DNA of 64,000 nucleotides from Euwallacea fornicatus (Eukaryota; Arthropoda; Insecta; Coleoptera; Curculionidae), in the NCBI RefSeq assembly GCF_040115645.1, contig NW_027096058.1, positions 292,331 through 356,330 of the forward strand. The letters run 5' to 3'. The position numbers and the translations under genes are program-made. Below the pieces are notes generated by a model. It was given only the letters and a program-made list of their open reading frames with translations. It was not told the DNA's origin and did no database searches. Shown here piece by piece: positions 1 through 9,575 of this stretch (within the stretch, counting starts at the first letter, position 1; each line of letters starts with the position of its first letter).

Positions 1-99
1 TAACGTGACAAATAAGGCTTCATTATATCTTGGTGAGTTTTCTAGAAAACGAGTAATTTATGTGGTCAAACACACATCTTTCGTGACTTTTCAAGATTT

Positions 100-1391
100 G
101 AACGTCCGTAACTTCGGCAAATGTGCTTCAAATTGCTTATAAAATTGATCATAGAGTCATCTCGTTTAGCTCTTCATCATGACTCATAACGCTTCACTAT
201 ATCTCGGTGAGTTTTCTAGAAAACGAGTAATTTATGTGCTCAAACACACATCTTTCGTGACTTTTCAAGCTTTGAACCTACGTAACATCGGCAAATGAGC
301 TCCAAATATCTTCAAAATTTTACCACAGAATCTCCTCGACGAGCTCTTTAACGTGACAAATAAGGCTTCATTATAACTTGGTGAGTTTTCTAGAAAACGA
401 GTAATTTATGTGCTCAAACACACATCTTTCGTGACTTTTCAAGATTTGTACCTCCGTAACTTCGGCAAATGAGCTCCAACTACCTTCAAAAATTGACCAC
501 AGAATCGCCTCACCGAGCTCTTTAACATGACAAATAAGGCTTCATTGTATCTTGGTGAGTTTTTTAGAAAACTAGTACTTTATGTGCACAAACATACATC
601 TTTCGTGACTTTTCAAGTTTTGAACCTCCGTAACTTCGGCAAATGGGCTCCAACTACCTTCAAAATTTTACCACAGAATCACCTCGACGAGCTCTTTAAC
701 ATGACAAATAAGGCTTCATTGTATCTTGGTGAGTTTTCCAGAAAACGAGTAATTTATGTGCTCAAACACACATCTTTCGTGATTTTTCAAGATTTGAACA
801 TCCGTAACTTCGGCAAATGTGCTTCAAATTGCTTATAAAATTGATCATAGAGTCTTCTCGTTTAGCTCTTCATCATGACTCATAACGCTTCACTATATCT
901 CGGTGAGTTTTCTAGAAAACGAGTAATTTATGTGCTCAAACACACATCTTTCGTGACTTTTCAAGCTTTGAACCTACGTAACATCGGCAAATGAGCTCCA
1001 AATATCTTCAAAATTTTACCACAGAATCTCCTCGACGAGCTCTTTAACGTGACAAATAAGGCTTCATTATAACTTGGTGAGTTTTCTAGAAAACGAGTAA
1101 TTTATGTGCTCAAACACACATCTTTCGTGACTTTTCAAGATTTGTACCTCCGTAACTTCGGCAAATGAGCTCCAACTACCTTCAAAAATTGACCACAGAA
1201 TCGCCTCACCGAGCTCTTTAACATGACAAATAAGGCTTCATTGTATCTTGGTGAGTTTTTTAGAAAACTAGTAATTTATGTGCACAAACATATATCTTTC
1301 GTGACTTTTCAAGTTTTGAACCTCGGTAACTTCGGCAAATGGGCTCCAACTACCTTCAAAATTTTACCACAGAATCACCTCGACGAGCTCT
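100..1391 (+). repeat. Four-monomer higher-order repeat in satellite A, two copies (696-bp spacing)
   Basis: Positions about 100-695 and 796-1391 match at a shift of 696 bp (4 x 174). Shared private variants include ATAACTTGG at about 373 and 1069, and the TTCAAATTGCTTATAAAATTG monomer form at about 130 and 826. The copies differ at only a few bases, such as GTCATCTCG versus GTCTTCTCG, and AGTACTTTATG versus AGTAATTTATG. The monomer at 1-100 instead matches 1393-1492 (shared TGTGGTCAAAC), an 8-monomer shift. This indicates unequal exchange rather than a strict single higher-order unit. Confidence 0.8.
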
Positions 1392-1948
1392 TTAACGTGA
1401 CAAATAAGGCTTCATTATATCTTGGTGAGTTTTCTAGAAAACGAGTAATTTATGTGGTCAAACACACATCTTTCGTGACTTTTCAAGATTTGAACCTACG
1501 TAACATCGGCAAATGAGCTCCAAATACCTTCAAAATTTTACCACAGAATCACCTCGACGAGCTCTTTAACATGACAAATAATGCTTCATTGAATCTTGGT
1601 GAGTTTTCTAGAAAACGAGTAATTTATGTGCTCAAACACACATCTTTCGTGACTTTTCAAGCTTTGAACCTCCGTAACTTCGGCAAATGAGCTCCAAATA
1701 CCTTCAAAATTTGACCACAGAATCGCCTCAACGAGCTCTTTAACATGACAAATAATGTTTCATTGAATCTTGGTGCGTTTTCTAGAAAACGAGTAATTTA
1801 TGTGCACAAACATACATCTTTCGTGACTTTTCAAGATGTGAACCTCCGTAACTTCGGCAAATGAGCTGCAACTACCTTCAACATTTGACCACAGAATCTT
1901 CTCAACGAGCTCTTTAACACGACTAAGAAGGTTTCATTATATCTTGGT

Positions 1949-1961
1949 GAATTTTCTAGAA
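1949..1961 (+). promoter_or_regulatory. Heat-shock-element-like site in satellite A (perfect three-unit form)
   Basis: GAA-tt-TTC-ta-GAA matches three alternating units of the heat-shock element consensus (GAAnnTTCnnGAA). The usual satellite A monomer has GAG in the first unit (8 of 9 consensus bases). Other perfect copies are at 5254-5266, 13685-13697, 45851-45863, 49155-49167 and 49503-49515. Only the sequence match is observed; binding by heat-shock factor is not shown. Confidence 0.3.
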
Positions 1962-2866
1962 AACGAGTAATTTATGTGCTCAAACACACATCTTTCGTGA
2001 CTTTTCAAGATTTGAACCTCCGTAACTTCGGCAAATGAGTTGCAACTACCTTCACAAATTGACCACAGAATCACCTCGACGAGCTCTTTAACATGACTAA
2101 GAAGGCTTCATAATATCTCGGTGAGCTTTCTAGAAAACGAGTAATTTATGGGCTCAAGCACACATCTTTCGTGACTTTTCAAGTTTTGAACCTCCGTAAC
2201 TTCGGCAAATGAGCTCCAACTACCTTCAAAATTTTACCACAAAATCATCTCAACGAGCTCTTTAACACGACTAAGAAGGCATCATTATATCTAGGTGAGT
2301 TTTCTAGAAAACGAGTAATTTATGTGCTCAAACACACATCTTTCGAGACTTTTCAAGCTTTGAACCTCCGTAACTTCGGCAAATGAGCTCCAAATACTTT
2401 CAAAATTTTACCACAGAATCACCTCGACGAGCTCTTTAACGTGACAAATAAGGCTTCATTATATCTTTGTGAGTTTTCTAGAAAACTAGTAATTTATGTG
2501 CTCAAACACACATCTTTCGAGACTTTTCAAGCTTTGAACCTCCGTAACTTCGGCAAATGAGCTCCAAATACTTTCAAAATTTTACCACAGAATCACCTCG
2601 ACGAGCTCTTTAACGTGACAAATAAGGCTTCATTATATCTTTGTGAGTTTTCTAGAAAACTAGTAATTTATGTGCTCAAACACACATCTTTCGTGACTTT
2701 TCAAGCTTTGAACCTCCGTAACTTCGGCAAATGAGCTTCAAATACTTTCAAAATTTTACCACAGAATCACCTCGACGAGCTCTTTAACGTGACAAATAAG
2801 GCTTCATTATATCTTTGTGAGTTTTCGAGAAAACTAGTAATTTATGTGCTCAAAAACACATCTTTC

Positions 2867-4158
2867 GTGACTTTTCAAGATTTGAACCTCCGTAACTTCG
2901 GCAAATGAGTTGCAACTACCTTCAAAATTTGACCACAGAATCATCTCAACGACCTCTTTGACACGACTAAGAAGGCTTCATTATATCTAGGTGAGTTTTC
3001 TAGAAAACGAGTAATTTATGTGCTCAAGCACACATCTTTCGTGACTTTTCAAGATTTGAACCTCCGTAACTTCGGCAAATGAGCTCCAACTACCTTCAAA
3101 ATTTGACCACAGAATCGCCTCAACGAGCTCTTTAACATGACAAATAATGCTTCATTGAATCTTGGTGAGTTTTCTAGAAAACGAGTAATTTATGTGCACA
3201 AACATACATCTTTCGTGACTTTTCAAGATTTGAACCTCCGTAACTTCGGCAAATAAGTTGCAACTACCTTCAAAATTTGACCACAGAATCATCTCAACGA
3301 CCTCTTTGACACGACTAAGAAGGCTTCATTATATCTAGGTGAGTTTTCTAGAAAACGAGTAATTTATGTGCTCAAGCACACATCTTTCGTGACTTTTCAA
3401 GATTTGAACCTCCGTAACTTCGGCAAATGAGCTCCAACTACCTTCAAAATTTTACCACAAAATCATCTCAACGAGCTCTTTAACACGACTAAGAAGGCAT
3501 CATTATATCTAGGTGAGTTTTCTAGAAAACGAGTAATTTATGTGCTCAAACACACATCTTTCGTGACTTTTCAGGATTTGAACCTCCGTAACTTCGGCAA
3601 ATGAGCTCCAACTACCTTCAAAAATTGACCACAGAATCGCCTCAACGAGCTCTTTAACATGACAAATAAGGCTTCATTGTATCTTGGTGAGTTTTTTAGA
3701 AAACTAGTAATTTATGTGCACAAACATACATCTTTCGTGACTTTTCAAGTTTTGAACCTCGGTAACTTCGGCAAATGGGCTCCAACTACCTTCAAAATTT
3801 TACCACAGAATCACCTCGACGAGCTCTTTAACACGACTAAGAAGGCTTCATTATATCTAGGTGAGTTTTCTAGAAAACGAGTAATTTATGTGCTCAAGCA
3901 CACATCTTTCGTGACTTTTCAAGATTTGAACCTCCGTAACTTCGGCAAATGAGCTCCAACTACCTTCAAAATTTGACCACAGAATCACCTCGACGAACTC
4001 TTTAACATGACTAAGAAGGCTTCATAATATCTCGGTGAGTTTTCTAGAAAACGAGTAATTTATGGGCTCAAGCACACATCTTTCGTGACTTTTCAAGTTT
4101 TGAACCTCCGTAACTTCGGCAAATGAGCTCCAACTACCTTCAAAATTTGACCACAGAA
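2867..4158 (+). repeat. Segmental duplicate of the retrotransposon's insertion region (empty-site copy)
   Basis: This stretch of about 1.3 kb matches 6168-7155 at a shift of 3301 bp. It continues into 12807-13107 across the retrotransposon. Shared rare variants include the GACCTCTTTGACACG monomers and the GACGAACTCTTTAAC variant (near 3991 here and 12943 in the other copy). A single-base difference appears at ATACATCTTTC versus ATACATGTTTC (about 3728 versus 7029). Positions 3839-3854 hold the uninterrupted target sequence followed directly by ATCTAGG, so this copy is a paralogous empty site. Confidence 0.85.
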
Positions 4159-7139
4159 TCATCTCAACGAGCTCTTTAACACGACTAAAAAGGCATCATT
4201 ATATCTAGGTGAGTTTTCTAAAAAACGACTAATTTATGTGCTCAAACACACATCTTTCGTGACTTTTCAAGCTTTGAACCTCCGTAACTTCGGCAAATGA
4301 GCTCCAACTACCTTCAAAATTTTCCACAAAATCACCTCGACGAGCTCTTTAACATGACAAATAAGGCTTCATTGTATCTTGGTGAGTTTTTTAGAAAACT
4401 AGTAATTTATGTGCTCAAACACACATCTTTCGTGACTTTTCAAGATTTGAACCTCCGTAACTTCGGCAAATGAGCTCCAAATACTTTCAAAATTTGACCA
4501 CAGAATCATCTCAACGACCTCTTTGACACGACTAAGAAGGCTTCATTATATCTAGGTGAGTTTTCTAGATAACGAGTAATTTATGTGCTCAAACACACAT
4601 CTTTCGTGACTTTTCAAGATTTGAACCTCCGTAACTTCGGCAAATGAGCTCCAAATACTTTCAAAATTTGACCACAGAATCATCTCAACGACCTCTTTGA
4701 CACGACTAAGAAGGCTTCATTATATCTAGGTGAGTTTTCTAGATAACGAGTAATTTATGTGCTCAAACACACATCTTTCGTGACTTTTCAAGTTTTGAAC
4801 CTCGGTAACTTCGGCAAATGGGCTCCAACTACCTTCAAAATTTTACCACAGAATCACCTCGACGAGCTCTTTAACACGACTAAGAAGGTTTCATTATATC
4901 TTGGTGAGTTTTCTAGAAAACGAGTAATTTATGTGCTCAAACACACATCTTTCGTGACTTTTCAAGCTGTGAACCTCCGTAACTTCGGCAAATGAGCTCC
5001 AAATATCTTCACAATTTGACCACAGAATCACCTCAACGAGCTCTTTAACATGACAAATAATGTTTCATTGAATCTTGGTGAGTTTTCTAGAAAACGAGTA
5101 ATTTATGTGCACAAACATACATCTTTCGTGACTTTTCAAGATTTGAACCTCCGTAACTTCGGCAAATGAGCTGCAACTACCTTCAACATTTGACCACAGA
5201 ATCATCTCAACGAGCTCTTTAACACGACTAAGAAGGTTTCATTATATCTTGGTGAATTTTCGAGAAAACGAGTAATTTATGTGCACAAACATACTTCTTT
5301 CGTGACTTTTCAAGTTTTGAACCTCCGTAACTTCGGCAAATGAGCTCCAACTACATTCAAAATTTTACCACAGAATCACCTCGACGAGCTCTTTAATGTG
5401 ACAAATAAGGCTTCATTATATCTTGGTGAGTTCTAGAAAACGAGTAATTTATGTGCACAAACACACAGCTTTCGTGACTTTTCAAGATTTGAACCTCCGT
5501 AACTTCGGCAAATGAGCTCCACATACCTTCAAAATTTTACCACAGAATCACCTCGACGAGCTCTTTAACGTGACAGATAAGGCTTCATTATATCTTGGTG
5601 AGTTCTAGAAAACGAGTAATTTATGTGCACAAACACACAGCTTTCGTGACTTTTCAAGATTTGAACCTCCGTAACTTCGGCAAATGAGCTCCACATACCT
5701 TCAAAATTTTACCACAGAATCACCTCGACGAGCTATTTAACATGACTAAGAAGGCTTCATAATATCTCGGTGAGTTTTCTAGAAAACGAGTAATTTATGG
5801 GCTCAAGCACACATCTTTCGTGACTTTTCAAGTTTTGAACCTCCGTAACTTCAGCAAATGAGCTCCAACTACCTTCAAAATTTGACCACAGAATCATCTC
5901 AACGAGCTCTTTAACATGACAAATAAGGCTTCATTGTATCTTGGTGAGTTTTTTAGAAAACTAGTAATTTATGTGCTCAAACACACATCTTTCGTGACTT
6001 TTCAAGATTTGAACCTCCGTAACTTCGGCAAATGTGCTTCAAATTGCTTAAAAAATTGATCATAGAATCATCTCGTTTAGCTCTTCATCATGACTCATAA
6101 GGCTTCATTATATCTCGGTGAGTTTTCTAGAAAACGAGTAATTTATGTGCTCAAACATACATCTTTCGTGACTTTTCAAGATTTGAACCTCCGTAACTTC
6201 GGCAAATGAGTTGCAACTACCTTCAAAATTTGACCACAGAATCATCTCAACGACCTCTTTGACACGACTAAGAAGGCTTCATTATATCTAGGTGAGTTTT
6301 CTAGAAAACGAGTAATTTATGTGCTCAAGCACACATCTTTCGTGACTTTTCAAGATTTGAACCTCCGTAACTTCGGCAAATGAGCTCCAACTACCTTCAA
6401 AATTTGACCACAGAATCGCCTCAACGAGCTCTTTAACATGACAAATAATGCTTCATTGAATCTTGGTGAGTTTTCTAGAAAACGAGTAATTTATGTGCAC
6501 AAACATACATCTTTCGTGACTTTTCAAGATTTGAACCTCCGTAACTTCGGCAAATAAGTTGCAACTACCTTCAAAATTTGACCACAGAATCATCTCAACG
6601 ACCTCTTTGACACGACTAAGAAGGCTTCATTATATCTAGGTGAGTTTTCTAGAAAACGAGTAATTTATGTGCTCAAGCACACATCTTTCGTGACTTTTCA
6701 AGATTTGAACCTCCGTAACTTCGGCAAATGAGCTCCAACTACCTTCAAAATTTTACCACAAAATCATCTCAACGAGCTCTTTAACACGACTAAGAAGGCA
6801 TCATTATATCTAGGTGAGTTTTCTAGAAAACGAGTAATTTATGTGCTCAAACACACATCTTTCGTGACTTTTCAGGATTTGAACCTCCGTAACTTCGGCA
6901 AATGAGCTCCAACTACCTTCAAAAATTGACCACAGAATCGCCTCAACGAGCTCTTTAACATGACAAATAAGGCTTCATTGTATCTTGGTGAGTTTTTTAG
7001 AAAACTAGTAATTTATGTGCACAAACATACATGTTTCGTGACTTTTCAAGTTTTGAACCTCGGTAACTTCGGCAAATGGGCTCCAACTACCTTCAAAATT
7101 TTACCACAGAATCACCTCGACGAGCTCTTTAACACGACT

Positions 7140-7155
7140 AAGAAGGCTTCATTAT
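7140..7155 (+). repeat. Target-site duplication, left copy
   Basis: AAGAAGGCTTCATTAT lies immediately before the element. The identical 16 bases follow the A run at 12791-12806. The first two A residues of the right copy cannot be separated from the poly(A) tail, so the duplication is 14 to 16 bp. In uninterrupted satellite monomers this sequence is followed by ATCTAGG, which is exactly what follows the right copy. This fixes both element ends. Confidence 0.93.
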
Positions 7156-7545
7156 TAGAAGGCGGACCACGGTCGAAGGCGGACGTGTGGAAGTGTGCTC
7201 CGATATAAATCGGTTTTAGTTTTCGCATCGTCGACGTAAAGCAGTGTTTTTCAACGCTAAGCCGAAGAAACAGCGGTTTTGGCAGTGCGAAAACTAATTT
7301 TTGCCCTGCACGCTGACGACGTGATTGATAAGATACTTCGGTGACTTTTTGCATGGACATTATTAGATCGGTGTCTTTTCGCGTGCCGTGTCTTCAACGT
7401 TACGTTAATTTACACCGTTAGCGTTATTTAAATTTTTCTTTTTTTTTTTCAGCGGTTAGAGGTGAGGTTGTGCGGAGTAAGGCCTTACTGGGGTGTGGTT
7501 AACATCGCTGAGGCACTCGGAGCCTCTGAAACCCCCGGCAACTCC
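7156..7545 (+). promoter_or_regulatory. 5' UTR of the retrotransposon, presumed internal promoter region
   Basis: This is untranslated leader between the left duplication and the first in-frame ATG of ORF1. Near the 5' end is a direct repeat of GAAGGCGGAC (7158-7167 and 7175-7184). A short inverted repeat CCGAT-ATAA-ATCGG lies at 7200-7213 and contains a TATAAAT string at 7204-7210. At 7433-7452 a long pyrimidine run ends in CAG and resembles a 3' splice site. An in-frame stop (TAA, 7429-7431) lies upstream of ORF1. Non-LTR elements of this clade are expected to carry internal promoters at their 5' ends; that this segment is one is inference from position. Confidence 0.55.
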
Positions 7546-9549
7546 ATGGAGATCCAGGACTCTAAACTTGGGGTTCCTTCGGGAAAAAAAGGTGCTGTAG
7601 CCAAAACAATTTTGAAGGAAAGGAGGGATGTAACTGGGAGAGTGACTATGCCGCTCGTAAGGAAGGGAAGTGTTCCGGAGAGCTTGATGAGGAAAGAGGA
7701 GGTAGAAGGAGCTGAGATAGGATTCGCAAAGAGAGGTAAGGTGCAGAGGACTCCGCCCAAGGACAAAGGAGGGGAAACAGAAGAAAATGTGGTAAGTGGG
7801 CAAAACGTGGAAGTGCATTGTCCGGTATTCTCCGTAGAAGAGGTGCCAAACAGTGCACCAAAAGGGAAGAGGAAGAGGATGGATGAATCCATTGTGGGAG
7901 GAGAGGAAGAAGGTCCCAGGGCTCTCTTGGAAGTAGCCAGGGAACAGGTAGGCGATGTCGATAGAATCCTGAAGGAGTCTTACCACCCCAAACAGGAACT
8001 AGTGGACGCTGTCTCTGTGCTGAAAAGCACGATTAGGAGCATGGTGCTGGAGAAAGAGGGGAAGGGGCAGGAGAACAGGAAACTCGAGGAGGAGAATAAA
8101 AGACTAAGGGACGAGGTCGCTCGACTAAGGGCTGGCAAGCGGGAGGGAGTGTCTGTTGAATGCCAGACGGAAACTGAGGAGAAGAGAAAAAATGGTGAGG
8201 TTAAAATGAGGCTAACAACTTTAGCTAGGGAGGGAAAGATCTTGGAGGCCATCAAGGAGAGATGGGACGATGGGATCTTTGAAGCTACTGAGATAACTCG
8301 TGGAGACCCTATCAGTGAGGGTTTTAGGATGGACCTCGCGGTCCTGGTAGGTAAGGGAGATAGCGCGCTGAAGGAGCGATTTCTGCAGCTTCTCCCAGAG
8401 CTGAGGGAGCTCGAGGCTGAAGAAGGGAGGATGGCCAGCCTCGTGCAGACGTGCAACCTTAGGAAAGGAGGTAAGGTAGTTACGAAAACCAAGCACGTCT
8501 ACTTTCAGGAGTTGGAGAGTACAGGGCCGGTAGGGGTTTTTGAAGCCCTCAAGGTCCTCGCGGGAACAATGCTGGAAGAGGGGAGAGACAGCGTGTCCAT
8601 CCCATTGGTTCCGGATGCCAACCCGTGGCAACTTCGGAAGGTCTGCGAACTAGCATGCTGGACCCTGAAAGAGAACATCAGGGTAAAGCTGTACTTACCT
8701 GGAGGGACATCCTCCGGGAGGGAGGCAGTACAGGGACCTGGTCCTAAAAGATCAGAAGAAGAGGTAGTCTTCGTGGCTAAACAGGAGGGGGTAAGTTACA
8801 GCGACACCCTCCGTAAAGTCCGACAACTGGTTGCCAACAGCCAAACCAAGGTTGACATCGGGACAGTCAGGGAGACGAAAAAAGGTGAGGTGCTAATCAC
8901 GCTCCCTAAAGGAGGCGAACAGGGAGAGGAGCTGAAAAACATCCTGGGAAAAGGAATGGGGGAAGGTAACGTAAGGTCGGGGGCGAATAGTAAAATTGTA
9001 GTGTTCCAGCTTACGGGACTGGATGGAGTCACTACAGGGGAAGAAGCCACTAGTGCGGTGGCCACCGCGACCGGTCTGGACTCCAAGAAGCTCCGGCTCA
9101 AGGGGCTTAAGGCAAGCTATGGAAGCTGCCAAACCGCCACGTTCCTCGTTAGAGAGGGGGACGCCGAGAATCTTCGAGTAGTCACCGATTTGAGAGTCGG
9201 CATTAATATGTGCCGGCTTAAGGAGAGGAAGGACTCGGGAAGATGCTACCGGTGCTGGGAACTGGGACATCGGGCACAGGCATGTAAAGGCGTAGATATG
9301 ACCCGACTGTGCGCCCGTTGTGGGAAGGAGGGGCACAGGGCGAAGGATTGTAAAGATCCTCGCTACTGCCCCCTCTGTAAAGCGGAGGGCCACAGCGCGG
9401 GCGGACCCAACTGCAAGGGGCCAGTAAAGGCATTTGCAGGCGGTAGGGGTACTGACCCGGAAAAAACAACTGAGCCGCAACCAGGGATGTCCAAAAATAA
9501 GGACGAGATTGGGGAGGCTACCGAGGAGAGGAGCACGGAACAAATCTAG
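7546..9549 (+). CDS. Retrotransposon ORF1, gag-like nucleic-acid-binding protein with three CCHC zinc knuckles
   Basis: The product is 667 aa from the first in-frame ATG; the frame is open further upstream (stop at 7429), but only through a GTG and no ATG. The protein is highly charged. A basic patch (KGKRKR) near residue 107 could be a nuclear localisation signal. A coiled coil spans roughly residues 152-197 (ENRKLEEENKRLRDEVARL). The central domain around residues 405-460 (VVFVAK, SYSDTLRKV, GEVLITLPKG) resembles the domain preceding the knuckles in R1/TRAS ORF1 proteins. The C-terminus carries CX2CX4HX4C at about 567-580, CX2CX4HX4C at 589-602 and CX2CX4HX6C at 608-623. ORF1 proteins of this clade bind element RNA and form the particle that carries ORF2 to its target. 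Translation probably ends 26 nt before ORF2. No frameshift or internal stop is seen. Confidence 0.93.
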   Translation: MEIQDSKLGVPSGKKGAVAKTILKERRDVTGRVTMPLVRKGSVPESLMRKEEVEGAEIGFAKRGKVQRTPPKDKGGETEENVVSGQNVEVHCPVFSVEEVPNSAPKGKRKRMDESIVGGEEEGPRALLEVAREQVGDVDRILKESYHPKQELVDAVSVLKSTIRSMVLEKEGKGQENRKLEEENKRLRDEVARLRAGKREGVSVECQTETEEKRKNGEVKMRLTTLAREGKILEAIKERWDDGIFEATEITRGDPISEGFRMDLAVLVGKGDSALKERFLQLLPELRELEAEEGRMASLVQTCNLRKGGKVVTKTKHVYFQELESTGPVGVFEALKVLAGTMLEEGRDSVSIPLVPDANPWQLRKVCELACWTLKENIRVKLYLPGGTSSGREAVQGPGPKRSEEEVVFVAKQEGVSYSDTLRKVRQLVANSQTKVDIGTVRETKKGEVLITLPKGGEQGEELKNILGKGMGEGNVRSGANSKIVVFQLTGLDGVTTGEEATSAVATATGLDSKKLRLKGLKASYGSCQTATFLVREGDAENLRVVTDLRVGINMCRLKERKDSGRCYRCWELGHRAQACKGVDMTRLCARCGKEGHRAKDCKDPRYCPLCKAEGHSAGGPNCKGPVKAFAGGRGTDPEKTTEPQPGMSKNKDEIGEATEERSTEQI

Positions 9550-9575
9550 TAAGTAGATTAAATAGTATAATCGGT

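Larger units (their letters stand above)
1..7155 (+). repeat. Satellite A array, left segment (174-bp monomer)
   Basis: About 41 head-to-tail copies of an AT-rich 174-bp monomer. Landmarks repeat every 174 bp: a GGCTTCATTATATCTTGG-like block, the palindrome GTTTTCTAGAAAAC, CATCTTTCGTGACTTTTCAA, CCGTAACTTCGGCAAATG and GAGCTCTTTAACATGAC. Two monomer forms alternate irregularly. The common form has CCACAGAATC followed by CGAGCTCTTTAAC. A second form has GCTTCAAATTGCTTATAAA followed by TAGCTCTTCATCATGACTC, for example near 130-185 and 826-880. Small indels mark particular monomers: a 2-bp loss in the palindrome near 5420 and 5600, and a 1-bp loss near 4321. The segment ends where the retrotransposon interrupts a monomer after 7155. 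No gene is visible; short open frames are by-products of a period divisible by three. Confidence 0.97.

Noticed and set aside
527..838. Recurrent open frames of 71-105 codons in satellite A (e.g. MTNKASLYLGEF..., MTHNASLYLGEF...)
   Set aside because: They are the 174-bp monomer (58 codons) read in its one relatively open frame. Stops recur in most monomers (AAATGA, TCATAATAT), and length depends only on which monomer variants adjoin. The pattern of change follows the DNA repeat, not codon positions.
7462..7545. Extension of ORF1 upstream to a GTG at 7462
   Set aside because: Eukaryotic initiation at GTG is unlikely and the first ATG in frame is at 7546. The extra 28 codons lie in the leader, just after the pyrimidine tract.
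9480..9550. Programmed -1 frameshift site joining ORF1 to ORF2
   Set aside because: The only A-rich string (TCCAAAAATAAGG, about 9490) lies before a stop in the ORF2 frame at 9498-9500. No XXXYYYZ heptamer was found in the open overlap.
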